From positions 310,001 to 374,000 of the forward strand of contig JAMLHK010000002.1 of assembly GCA_023957155.1 (NCBI GenBank): 64,000 bases of DNA, read 5' to 3'. Positions 25,723-32,797 of the stretch are shown piece after piece (the stretch's first letter is position 1; every line of letters begins with the position of its first letter). This DNA is from Chitinophagaceae bacterium. GTDB taxonomy: Bacteria; Bacteroidota; Bacteroidia; Chitinophagales; Chitinophagaceae. A program made the position numbers and the translations under genes. The notes under the pieces were generated by a model, which saw only the letters and a list, made by a program, of their open reading frames with translations, was not told the origin of the DNA and did not search any database.

Positions 25723-25997
25723 CTAATATTTGTTCTTTTCAGGGTTTCTTCTCATGTCGAAAATGCACAATATCTCTATTGAATCAATATTACAACGATA
25801 AAAAATATGGTTATGAGGAGTTAATAAAATACTTCTGACATTGCTCTTTTTCAGAGAACGTTTACCGACCAGACTCCGGGTGCTTTACAATGAAATCTAT
25901 TCTTTCCTCTAAGCGTTCCAGGAATAAATAGGCGGTTTTAGCTGAAAATTTTTTAAGCAGGTACTCGTAAATTTGCAGGGAATTTTTACGGAATCAT
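25723..25997 (-). pseudogene. RelE/ParE-family toxin, frameshifted remnant
   Basis: Directly after the antitoxin-like gene, two minus-strand frames together spell a ParE toxin. The first, from about 25991, reads SLQIYEYLLKKFSAK, then FLERLEERIDFIVKHPESGR and a stop near 25865. The second frame, one base out of phase, continues GKRSLKKSNVRSILL, then HNHIFYRCNIDSIEILCIFD, MRRNPEKNKY and TAG at 25723. The order and spacing are those of one ParE/RelE protein. The only ATG at the expected spot (25997) meets a stop after three codons, so the N terminus is damaged as well. The toxin is thus not made unless these are sequencing errors. Confidence 0.72.
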
Positions 25998-26007
25998 TTA
26001 GTAATAA

Positions 26008-26244
26008 TTATTTTTTTCTCCATTCATCTATTTCCTTTTTGAAATCTTCCCAGGAGATTGTTTCCTTATTATCTGCCTCCTCAATAGCTTCATCCAGTTC
26101 TTTCAACTGTCGTTCGTTCAGCCCGTCAACAATATCTTTCTTTGAGGCGTAGAATGAAACCTCTTCCATTAAAAGGTTTAATACCGCCTCATCATCAATT
26201 TCTTCCAGCAACCTGGTGATTTTCGTTTTTACAACCTTGCTCAT
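26008..26244 (-). CDS. Small antitoxin-like protein of a ParE/RelE module
   Basis: This 78-residue acidic protein (MSKVVKTKITRLLEEIDDEA...) ends in a charged helix, KELDEAIEEADNKETISWED followed by FKKEIDEWRKK, a layout typical of short antitoxins that wrap around ParE/RelE toxins. No ribbon-helix-helix is obvious in the N-terminal part, so DNA binding is uncertain. The broken toxin frame follows 11 bp after its stop codon, as in usual antitoxin-first operons. The antitoxin reading frame is intact while its toxin is damaged. Confidence 0.68.
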   Translation of the reverse strand: MSKVVKTKITRLLEEIDDEAVLNLLMEEVSFYASKKDIVDGLNERQLKELDEAIEEADNKETISWEDFKKEIDEWRKK

Positions 26245-26336
26245 TTCAGAATGATTTAGTTGTAAGATACAAATTAACTTTCAGATATATGGAGCAGTGT
26301 ACTACAGTTAAAATTATCAAAATTTCCAGCAGCAGG

Positions 26337-26435
26337 TTTGGATAGCCCCCAACTTTGTTGGGGGATAAAATTTCGATGTTTTTGTTGAACCCCTACAGGG
26401 TTCAATGTAAAATTGTGCCAACATCCCACCGGTTA
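26337..26435. repeat. Dispersed hairpin repeat, copy 2
   Basis: This 99-bp stretch matches 17161-17259, with the hairpins CCCCCAAC-TTT-GTTGGGGG and GAACCCC-TAC-AGGGTTC, the second one imperfect here. It lies between the antitoxin gene and the PLP enzyme, just upstream of the latter. The 17-bp termini and the direct repeats flanking copy 1 are absent. Confidence 0.85.
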
Positions 26436-26526
26436 ACCACCCACCTGCGAAAATTGAAATACACCCTCTGTGCTAACCTTTCTGTATAATTCAGTATCTT
26501 ACGTGCAGGCTTTAACAGGTATAAAA

Positions 26527-27888
26527 ATGCACAATCCATCCCCCAAAAAAGTATCTACCGAACAGGGAGACAACAACAGCAGTGAACAGAGAAAGCAGTA
26601 CAACCAGTCTCTCGATGAGAATACACGGTATTGGATAGACGAAGATGCAAAGTATTTCTTACACCAGGCCTTATCCACGCCCGTAATGAATGTATTGAGC
26701 AAAACCGAGGGAGCTTATATATACGATCTCAGCGGTAAGAAATATCTTGATCTTCACGGAAACGGCGTACACAACGCCGGCTTTTCCAATCCCGAAGTAA
26801 TAGCGGCAGCGATCCGGCAGCTAAATGAGCATTTAGCATTTACGCCCCGCCGTTATACCAATATACCTGCCGTACAACTGGCAAAAAAGCTGGTTGAAAT
26901 TACTCCGCAGGGATTGGATCGCGTATTGTTCTGTCCCGGTGGATCAGAAGCCATTGAAATGGCAATCGCTCTTGCCAAGCAGGTTACCGGCCGATGGAAA
27001 ACCATTTCTTACTGGGACTCGTATCATGGCAACGGGTTCCAGGCTTCTACAGTTGGCGGTGAAGAACATTTTACCAACGGTCAGGGTCCCATGATGCCCG
27101 GTGCCTTTCACGTGGAATTTCCTAATTACTACCGCAATCCTTGGGGATTTACAGATCAGCAACAGATTGATGATGAGTATCTGCGCCAGATCACCAATAT
27201 ACTTCACCGCAATCCTGATATTGCAGCGCTGATAGCGGAACCAATATCTGCTACACCTGTAGTCCCATCAGAGTATTATTGGAAGCAGGTACGCAAGATA
27301 TGCGATGACTATGGCATCTTTCTCATTTTTGATGAAATTATAGAAGGATTGGGAAGAACCGGCAAATGGTTTGCCTGTGAACATTTTGTTACACCTGATG
27401 TGCTGGTGTTGGGAAAATCGCTGGGTGGGGGAATCGTACCGCTTGCAGGGATTGTTACCAAAGAAAAATACAATGTGCTGCAACATCGTTCTATCGGGCA
27501 TTTCACGCACGAAAAAAATCCGCTTTCCTGCGCCGCAGGGCTTACGGCCATCCATTATATAGAAAAGAACAAGCTGGTGCAGAACGCTGAAAACCTGGGC
27601 GCTTACCTGGTGGAGCAATTAAAAGCGCTTCAGCAACAGTTTCCTGTAATTGGAAATATAGCCGGCCGTGGGTTTCACCTGGGCATTGACCTGGTGAGAA
27701 ACCCGGATACGAAAGAAAGAGCAGATGAGCTGGCGGAAGTTATAATGTATTCCTGTATGCAACAGGGAGTGGCTTTGAAAGTGATTGAAGGAAATATTCT
27801 CACCATGCGGCCCGCTCTGATCATAACTAAAGCGGATTGCGATCTGATCATAAGTGCATTGAAAAATGCATTTGATAGCCTGAGATGA
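26527..27888 (+). CDS. PLP-dependent class III aminotransferase-fold enzyme, PbfA-like
   Basis: I start at ATG 26527 (MHNPSPKK); the frame is open from a GTG at 26470. The protein of 453 residues has the class III fold: FLHQALSTPVMNVL, YLDLHGNGVHNAGFSNPE, LAFTPRRYTNIPAVQLA, CPGGSEAIEMAIALAK, WDSYHGNGFQASTVGG, LIFDEIIEGLGRTG and the PLP lysine in VLGKSLGGGIVPLAG, then HFTHEKNPLSCAAGL. The ALSTP, HGNxVH, RRYTN and THEK motifs are those I associate with PbfA, the lyase that removes ammonia from (R)-1-hydroxy-2-aminoethylphosphonate. No phosphonate gene such as phnX/phnW/phnA lies nearby, so this activity is likely but not proven; a general aminotransferase is the alternative. Confidence 0.8.
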   Translation: MHNPSPKKVSTEQGDNNSSEQRKQYNQSLDENTRYWIDEDAKYFLHQALSTPVMNVLSKTEGAYIYDLSGKKYLDLHGNGVHNAGFSNPEVIAAAIRQLNEHLAFTPRRYTNIPAVQLAKKLVEITPQGLDRVLFCPGGSEAIEMAIALAKQVTGRWKTISYWDSYHGNGFQASTVGGEEHFTNGQGPMMPGAFHVEFPNYYRNPWGFTDQQQIDDEYLRQITNILHRNPDIAALIAEPISATPVVPSEYYWKQVRKICDDYGIFLIFDEIIEGLGRTGKWFACEHFVTPDVLVLGKSLGGGIVPLAGIVTKEKYNVLQHRSIGHFTHEKNPLSCAAGLTAIHYIEKNKLVQNAENLGAYLVEQLKALQQQFPVIGNIAGRGFHLGIDLVRNPDTKERADELAEVIMYSCMQQGVALKVIEGNILTMRPALIITKADCDLIISALKNAFDSLR

Positions 27889-27890
27889 TG

Positions 27891-27947
27891 ATGGAAATTC
27901 CCGCCCGGCGGCGCTACATTTAAGGCGGGAGACCTCAAGTTTTCCAT
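27891..27947. terminator. Nested inverted repeats between convergent genes
   Basis: An inner pair TCCCGCC (27899-27905) / GGCGGGA (27924-27930) lies inside an outer pair ATGGAAA (27891-27897) / TTTCCAT (27941-27947). The structure starts 3 bp after the PLP enzyme stop codon, and the sigma factor gene converges on it. No long T run follows, so it may be a processing or termination structure of weaker kind. Confidence 0.4.
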
Positions 27948-28016
27948 ACTACTTGCTGAGGTGCAGATCAACCTGTTGCCGGGATAACACTCATGCTATG
28001 GAACAGGAGATTTATT

Positions 28017-28589
28017 TTAATATATTATCAGGTCTTTATACAATTGGGACAATCGTGTACGCAGATATTTTACGGCATAATGTTTCCTGGATAGCAGCGT
28101 ATTGACAGAAACATTCACCGCTTCGGCAACCTCTTTCACGGGTAATCCCTCTAATTCTGTCAATACAAAAGCCTCCCTCTGTTCGGGCGGTAATTCGGAT
28201 AATGCAGTATCCAGTTCCTTCCAAACCAGGGTACGCATATATTCCGTTTCGGGTACCGGGTTGTCCTCGTTGAACAGGATTTCCGAGAACGCTTCCAGTA
28301 TATGCCCTTCATCATCATACCGGGCAGCCGGCCACTCTTCTTCCCGTTTTTTCTTCCCTTTATTGATAATGGTATTCCGGGCTACGCGGTATAGCCAGGC
28401 TGCAACCTGCTCTATCGGACTGATGTTGTTTTCAATCGTTTTAACTAATTGATAAAAGACATCCTGCAAAATATCTTCCGCATCTTCTTTATTGGAAACC
28501 CGTTTCCATATAAATGATTTCAGGCGGGGCTGATGTTCTTTTACAAGCTGTTCAACATCCGGTTTACCGGTATACTCATTTATTCCCAT
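28017..28589 (-). CDS. ECF-type RNA polymerase sigma factor
   Basis: The start MGINEYTG at 28589 is preferred; earlier Met codons at 28610 and 28619 would deepen the overlap with the upstream gene. The 190-residue product has sigma region 2 (FIWKRVSNKEDAEDILQDVFYQLVK) and region 4 (LSELPPEQREAFVLTELEGL, VKEVAEAVNVSVNTLLSRKHYAVKYLR), the usual ECF layout without region 3. It should direct RNA polymerase to a small regulon, possibly including its own operon. It is last of three minus-strand genes and overlaps the 3' end of the membrane protein gene by 14 bp, indicating coupled translation. No classical anti-sigma factor is seen, so the two small proteins upstream may regulate it. Confidence 0.92.
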   Translation of the reverse strand: MGINEYTGKPDVEQLVKEHQPRLKSFIWKRVSNKEDAEDILQDVFYQLVKTIENNISPIEQVAAWLYRVARNTIINKGKKKREEEWPAARYDDEGHILEAFSEILFNEDNPVPETEYMRTLVWKELDTALSELPPEQREAFVLTELEGLPVKEVAEAVNVSVNTLLSRKHYAVKYLRTRLSQLYKDLIIY

Positions 28590-28941
28590 CGTCTTGTTGT
28601 GCCTGGTCATCCATATCAAAATGTTCCGTTCCCATAGGATGTCCGAAACCGAATTTCTGCCTTTTATTAATAAATTCTTTACGTTGCTCCGGTGTCATTT
28701 TCATCCATTTTTCACGGATATGATTTCCTCTCTCCCGCATCATCATTTTACCTCTCCCGAATCCGAGATGTCCGAAAAGGATACGGGTCAGCAGGAATAG
28801 TCCCAACGCCTGCCAGAAGTTAATGGACGATAATCCGAAAATGCCCGGGATCAGCTCATTCCATAATAACATGATCACTACGCTTAGAGCGGCCAGTGCC
28901 GCGATACTCATTAAAGCAATTTTTGCACCTTTGTATTTCAT
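28576..28941 (-). CDS. Small membrane protein with KWxKMTPEQR motif
   Basis: Start MKYKGAKI at 28941 is preferred over the longer frame from 28983. The 121-residue protein has one or two hydrophobic helices (ALMSIAALAALSVVIMLLW, then SSINFWQALGLFLLTRILF) and a short basic-acidic tail, with RGNHIREKWMKMTPEQRKEF, GHPMGTEHFDMDDQAQQDDGNK as the end. The segment REKW-MKMTPEQR-KEFINKR recurs in the next gene upstream. Its pattern recalls the LTxxQ motif of Spy/CpxP chaperones, though this may be chance. The gene overlaps the sigma factor gene and lies between it and the second small protein, so it may be the membrane anchor that holds or senses for the sigma factor. I do not recognise a named family. 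Confidence 0.72.
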   Translation of the reverse strand: MKYKGAKIALMSIAALAALSVVIMLLWNELIPGIFGLSSINFWQALGLFLLTRILFGHLGFGRGKMMMRERGNHIREKWMKMTPEQRKEFINKRQKFGFGHPMGTEHFDMDDQAQQDDGNK

Positions 28942-29012
28942 AATTTTAAAATATAATTGATTAATAAAACCACATCCCTGCATTTCAGCGGCAGGGATGT
29001 GGACTGATGTTC

Positions 29013-29312
29013 TTATAGATGCCGGTGTTCCCCAAAATCACACATTCCGTGCATCCGGGTTCCAAAAATATGTTTACGTTCATCCACGAATGCCTGCTTT
29101 TCTTCAGCCGTCATTTTTGACCATTCGTTACAAAGTTCATCTAATTTCTCTACTGAAAAACGGTCCTCCCCTATTGATCCAAACCGTTCATTTGCAAACC
29201 CGAGCTTTTCGCTATCGGTCATTTTAGACCATTTTTCCCGGAATTGTTTCCTTGCTTCATTGTCGAAAGGCATTCTTGCAAAGATTCCCCTTCCCCAATT
29301 TTTTGTTGTCAT
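29013..29312 (-). CDS. Small soluble protein with two WxKMT repeats
   Basis: This 99-residue protein has no signal or membrane segment. It carries two tandem motifs, REKWSKMTDSEKLGFANER and CNEWSKMTAEEKQAFVDER, each shaped as an amphipathic helix with W-S-K-M-T at the centre; a third copy sits in the membrane protein downstream. The C terminus is His/Cys containing (GTRMHGMCDFGEHRHL), perhaps metal binding. It is the first gene of the sigma factor operon, 71 bp before the next start. I do not know the family; a role in sensing or in restraining the sigma factor is inferred only from context. Confidence 0.68.
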   Translation of the reverse strand: MTTKNWGRGIFARMPFDNEARKQFREKWSKMTDSEKLGFANERFGSIGEDRFSVEKLDELCNEWSKMTAEEKQAFVDERKHIFGTRMHGMCDFGEHRHL

Positions 29313-29503
29313 AATTTACCTGGTTTTTAGTTATATGTTTTTTTCTTCGGGAGCGCTCTTATTTATGTTGACAACTGAAAAGGAATAATATTTTATGAAA
29401 ACTCTTTTTTTTCGCCTGATACTCAAAAAATCAATATTCCCTATGTTCGCAGAGGCATGACAAATGAGGGCATAATGCGCGGTAAAAGCCCGTGAAGAGA
29501 GGA

Positions 29504-30070
29504 CTATTGGTTTGGTATTTTTTCGTTTGCAGGCTTGTAGTATAGAATCACGGCGCCTCCGCTGAAGATTTTTGTCTTGATAAGTTTTAGAATTGTCCTG
29601 TCGTTTATGTTTTCAAATAATGGCAACCCCCTGCCTGCCACAACGGGATGAACACAAATCTGGTATTCGTCAATCAGGTTAAGTTTCATTAGCTGTATAA
29701 TAAAACTCCGGCTGCCAATAAATATATCTTTCCCCGATTGTTGTTTAAGTTCCAAAACTTCTTCCCCAGGGTTTTTGCTTGCCAGCTCTGCACTTTTCCA
29801 ATCTACATTTTCAAGTGTATGAGAAAAAACGATTTTTTGGATTTGGTCAATAGCCCTGGCAAAGTCATTCATTGATTTTTCTTCCGAAGGTTTTTCTATA
29901 AACATTCGCCAAAATTCCATAAGCTGGTATGTTATCCGCCCATATAGTATTACGTCTCCCTGGCCTAACAGTTCTGTATAATGGTGATGTATTTCTTCGT
30001 CAGGCAGTCCGGCTGTATGGTCGCAAATCCCGTCAAGTGTCATATTGATTGCCGCGATTACTTTTCTCAT
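29504..30070 (-). CDS. Dihydrofolate reductase/RibD C-terminal family protein
   Basis: This 188-residue protein has the RibD_C fold: MRKVIAAINMTLDGICDHTAG at the start, GQGDVILYGRITYQLM, IQKIVFSHTLENVDW, GKDIFIGSRSFIIQLMKLNLIDEY and VHPVVAGRGLPLFENI. Small stand-alone members such as YyaP are NADPH-binding reductases of unknown substrate. It is the last gene of the ArsR-SRPBCC-DoxX-RibD cassette, 68 bp after the DoxX gene, and is probably regulated by the ArsR repressor. The cassette type is common in Bacteroidota and is often taken as a stress or xenobiotic response unit. Confidence 0.88.
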   Translation of the reverse strand: MRKVIAAINMTLDGICDHTAGLPDEEIHHHYTELLGQGDVILYGRITYQLMEFWRMFIEKPSEEKSMNDFARAIDQIQKIVFSHTLENVDWKSAELASKNPGEEVLELKQQSGKDIFIGSRSFIIQLMKLNLIDEYQICVHPVVAGRGLPLFENINDRTILKLIKTKIFSGGAVILYYKPANEKIPNQ

Positions 30071-30138
30071 TTTTTATTCTTTTATTATTATCACTAAAGC
30101 ACAAAGACACTCCGTTTTCCTTTGTTTCTTAGTATATT

Positions 30139-30507
30139 TTAACCTGCTGAATTTAACTTGCGGTAATTGTTATAGGATAGCGCAAGTATTCCGATAAAAA
30201 TAAGCGGGAAAAACGATTGGAAATCCATTCCATCTACTGCAAAGTGGCTTATGCTGGCAAAAATAAAGTCGAACAGAAAACCCGCGTAAGCCAGTTCTTT
30301 AAGCCGTTTCGGCACTTGTGGAATTATCAGTGCTAATGCTCCCAGCACTTTGAAAATAGTCAAAGCGTTACCAAAATACCCGGGATAGCCTAAGTGCCTG
30401 ATACCTTCTTTTGCAAGCTCGGTTTGTGAAGTAAGTGCGGGTAGTACACCTTCCCAAAGAAAAATAATGCCTGTTGCAATCCAGAAAATGATTTTGTTCT
30501 TTTTCAT
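30139..30507 (-). CDS. DoxX-family membrane protein
   Basis: This 122-residue protein has four hydrophobic helices and the DoxX-like pattern: IIFWIATGIIFLWEGVLPAL, RHLGYPGYFGNALTIFKVLG, ALALIIPQVPKRLKELAYAG and a last helix before NNYRKLN. Members are inner-membrane proteins tied to thiol or oxidative stress in other species. The gene starts 4 bp after the SRPBCC gene stop, so the two are translated together. Confidence 0.9.
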   Translation of the reverse strand: MKKNKIIFWIATGIIFLWEGVLPALTSQTELAKEGIRHLGYPGYFGNALTIFKVLGALALIIPQVPKRLKELAYAGFLFDFIFASISHFAVDGMDFQSFFPLIFIGILALSYNNYRKLNSAG

Positions 30508-30511
30508 TGTT

Positions 30512-31015
30512 TTATTTTTTAAGGGTAGTCAATAATGTATCCAACTGATTTAAGCTCATGGTAAATCCCTCTTTGAAGCCCATTGCAATAATCTGTTCAA
30601 GGTCTTCGAGCTTGTCGAAAGTAAGTGTAATCGTTACGGTCGTTTGTTCATCACTTGCGGTAAACAAATTCTCCCATAAATTTTGCGGGAAGGCAGGGTT
30701 CATCGTTCCGTTCTCATCACAAAAACCATCTTTAGCCGTAAATGATTTTTCTTTCTCTATTGAAATGTAGTTGACTTTACTCCAATGTTTTTCGCCTTCA
30801 GGGCCTACCATTGCATATAGCCAATGACCACCTTCACGGAAATCCATTGTTTTGGTTTCCGCTCTCCAGGGTTGCGGTCCCCACCATTGGTCTAATAGTT
30901 CGGCTGATGTCCACGCCTGCCAAACCAGATCCGGGTTGGCGTTAAATTCACGCTTTACATGAATGGTGTTGTTTTTCTTGTTCACGGAAAAATCGAACAG
31001 AAGATTATTTTTCAT
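30512..31015 (-). CDS. SRPBCC (AHSA1-like) domain protein
   Basis: This 167-residue protein folds as a START/Bet v1-like lipid- or ligand-binding cup of the AHSA1 type. Motifs are [28 protein letters not shown], split here as [20 protein letters not shown], and [18 protein letters not shown], then [12 protein letters not shown] and a C-terminal helix [17 protein letters not shown]. Its ATG overlaps the ArsR stop by 4 bp (ATGA type), a classic coupled pair. It probably binds a small hydrophobic molecule; the function is not known. Confidence 0.92.
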   Translation of the reverse strand: MKNNLLFDFSVNKKNNTIHVKREFNANPDLVWQAWTSAELLDQWWGPQPWRAETKTMDFREGGHWLYAMVGPEGEKHWSKVNYISIEKEKSFTAKDGFCDENGTMNPAFPQNLWENLFTASDEQTTVTITLTFDKLEDLEQIIAMGFKEGFTMSLNQLDTLLTTLKK

Positions 31016-31332
31016 TTTTTCTGTTTTTTAATTGTTGCTAATACGTTGTCAAGTTGGATGAAGCGGGTTTCCCAAATTTGGCGGAACTGCTCAAGCCATT
31101 TATCTATTTCTTTCATTTTGTCAATTTCAAGTTGATAGAAAATCTCTCTTCCTTTATGTTCCTGCTTTATGAGTTCACATTCTGTCAAAATGCGAAGATG
31201 CTTGGAAACCGCCTGCCTTGTTGTGTCAAAGTGTTCCGCAATAGCGGTTGGTGTCATTGCCTGTAATGCAATCAGCACAATGATGGCCCGTCTTGTCGGG
31301 TCTGCGATTGCCTGAAAAATGTCTCGCCTCAT
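31012..31332 (-). CDS. ArsR-family transcriptional regulator
   Basis: This 106-residue winged-helix protein has the recognition helix in [20 protein letters not shown], followed by the wing [16 protein letters not shown]. The start [20 protein letters not shown] is typical of the subgroup next to SRPBCC genes. It lacks an obvious Cys metal site in helix 3, so it may sense a non-metal ligand. It is the first gene of the cassette with SRPBCC, DoxX and RibD. Its start codon lies 36 bp from a consensus promoter at 31368-31398, where it could bind to repress itself. Most of its coding sequence is duplicated at 37126-37391. Confidence 0.93.
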   Translation of the reverse strand: MRRDIFQAIADPTRRAIIVLIALQAMTPTAIAEHFDTTRQAVSKHLRILTECELIKQEHKGREIFYQLEIDKMKEIDKWLEQFRQIWETRFIQLDNVLATIKKQKK

Positions 31333-31994
31333 TTTCTCCTGGTTTAATTTGGGAAACTAATCGGCTGCAAATATATACGCAACCTTTCGGTTTCCAAAAT
31401 TTTTTCTTAATTTTTTTTGAGATTGTTTAGAAGCCGGCGGGATTTGATTGTCTGGTCACCGGTGCATTTTATTTTTTCGTTTCCTGTACCATTTTGGGAC
31501 TGATCTAAAAGTAATATTTTGTCCGATACATCACCTACCTGAATAATATCTATCTTCATCCTACAACGGTAAATCATGTTAACATACAGGCTTATTATAT
31601 TTCTACCTCTTCTTATTAGTATGCTTCATGGCGAAGCGCAGCAGGGAAAAAGTATCCGGGATTTTAAAGTGTTACCTGGAAATGATGCCCATACCAATTC
31701 TGTCAACCTGCAAAGAGCGATTGACTGGGCATCGGTATCGGGCGCCGCCCTGTTTGTTGAGCCTTCTGATGAGCCTTATGCATTGGAAAGCGGGCTTATT
31801 CTTAAGAAAAATGTTTCTCTTATCGGCGTACACGGCCCTGTACCGAGAGGAACCTCTCATATCAGCAGGAATGCGCCGGTAGGAAGTGTGTTTAAGATTA
31901 CAGATGATAAGCAACCCCTTTTTATAGTGGAATCTGCCACACAAATTAAAGGGATTCAATTTTGGTACGCTGACCAGGAACTGAATGATCCTGC
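31066..31994. repeat. Long direct repeat, copy A (about 0.93 kb)
   Basis: This block holds the first 89 or so codons of the ArsR gene, the divergent promoter region and the first 140 codons of a beta-helix gene. It matches 37126-38046 over its whole length. In copy A the beta-helix frame is intact up to the right border at 31994, where it meets unrelated sequence. The copies flank a 5.1 kb segment in direct orientation. Confidence 0.93.
31368..31398 (-). promoter_or_regulatory. Promoter of the ArsR cassette
   Basis: On the minus strand TTTG (31398-31395), 19 nt and TATATTTG (31375-31368) match the Bacteroidota consensus exactly. The leader would be about 30 nt. The same promoter is retained in the duplicated block at 37428-37458, in front of the chimeric ArsR gene. 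Confidence 0.78.
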
Positions 31995-32022
31995 GTACAG
32001 TGTGAGTTATTGCTTTAAGTAA
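31576..32022 (+). pseudogene. Truncated N-terminal part of a beta-helix (pectate-lyase-like) protein
   Basis: The frame opens at ATG 31576 with a signal peptide (LIIFLPLLISMLHGEAQ) and continues KSIRDFKVLPGNDAHTNSVN, LQRAIDWASVSGAALFVEP and NVSLIGVHGPVPRGTSH, the normal start of a secreted right-handed beta-helix protein. After 31994 the similarity to the full-length copy stops, and 9 foreign codons (YSVSYCFK) lead to a stop at 32022. Its missing C-terminal part is present at 38041-38860. The truncated frame also overlaps the 3' end of the minus-strand gene at 32007. It is unlikely to be functional alone. Confidence 0.85.
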
Positions 32023-32789
32023 TATCCAACACCGAAGGAAGTTGTAAAATTTTGTTCAAATTTGCTATCACCATCATAGTTGGCAAATCCTTCCTTAAAT
32101 ATTTTCTTATTGGGAACAATTCCAAATTGTCCATGCAAATATATTTTCCATATTTGGGCTCTAAAACCAGCAAACAGATTTACTCCCAGATTTTTGAAAG
32201 CATCAGTGGCAACTACATTGGTAGTTACTTGTGGGTTTGAGTTATATGTGCCGTCTATCTTACCAGGTTTTATTATTGCATTTATCAGGTAATTAAAATT
32301 AGCCCCGGTTTCAAGCCCAACACCTTCAGAACCAAATAATTTAAATAATCTGACGTAAAAAAATACCGGGATACGTATGGACTGCATTTTTAAAAGACCA
32401 ATTTCATCTCCATCTATGACTTTAGGAAAGTTATTTGAAGCATCTCCCTTTGAGATAAAAATGGGATATCCGCAATTGTTATAATGAAGCCCTAAATTAA
32501 TTGAGGCTATTCTGGAATTAGGAACTAAATGATACTCAATGTTTGACCCTGCCGAGAAATTAAAAGCGTCCTTTATATCAGGTCCATTGTAGTACTCATA
32601 AGTAAAAAAGGGGTCTCTGATTTTATTGTAATATTTGGAATCTCCCTTTAAGGATAAGTCGGTTTCCAACATTCCAGCTTCAATGGTAAAGGCAATCCTG
32701 GAATTGTTAATTACAATCTTTTCTTCTTTCTGTTGCCCCATTATTTTAAGAGACAAAAAGAGCGTTAAACAGAACAGCGTTTTTTTCAT
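32007..32789 (-). CDS. Outer-membrane beta-barrel protein (hypothetical)
   Basis: This 260-residue protein has a signal peptide (LFCLTLFLSLKIMGQQ) and alternating hydrophobic strands typical of small Bacteroidota barrels, for instance IPVFFYVRLFKLFGSEGVGL, GVNLFAGFRAQIWKIYLHGQ and the end FTTSFGVGYYLKQ. The family is PorT/opacity-like by pattern only. It lies 8 bp after the Cys/His-rich protein gene, so the two form an operon. Both are visibly more AT-rich than their neighbours, suggesting acquisition. Its stop codon lies only 13 bp from the left border of the inserted segment. Confidence 0.78.
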   Translation of the reverse strand: MKKTLFCLTLFLSLKIMGQQKEEKIVINNSRIAFTIEAGMLETDLSLKGDSKYYNKIRDPFFTYEYYNGPDIKDAFNFSAGSNIEYHLVPNSRIASINLGLHYNNCGYPIFISKGDASNNFPKVIDGDEIGLLKMQSIRIPVFFYVRLFKLFGSEGVGLETGANFNYLINAIIKPGKIDGTYNSNPQVTTNVVATDAFKNLGVNLFAGFRAQIWKIYLHGQFGIVPNKKIFKEGFANYDGDSKFEQNFTTSFGVGYYLKQ

Positions 32790-32797
32790 AATATCTT

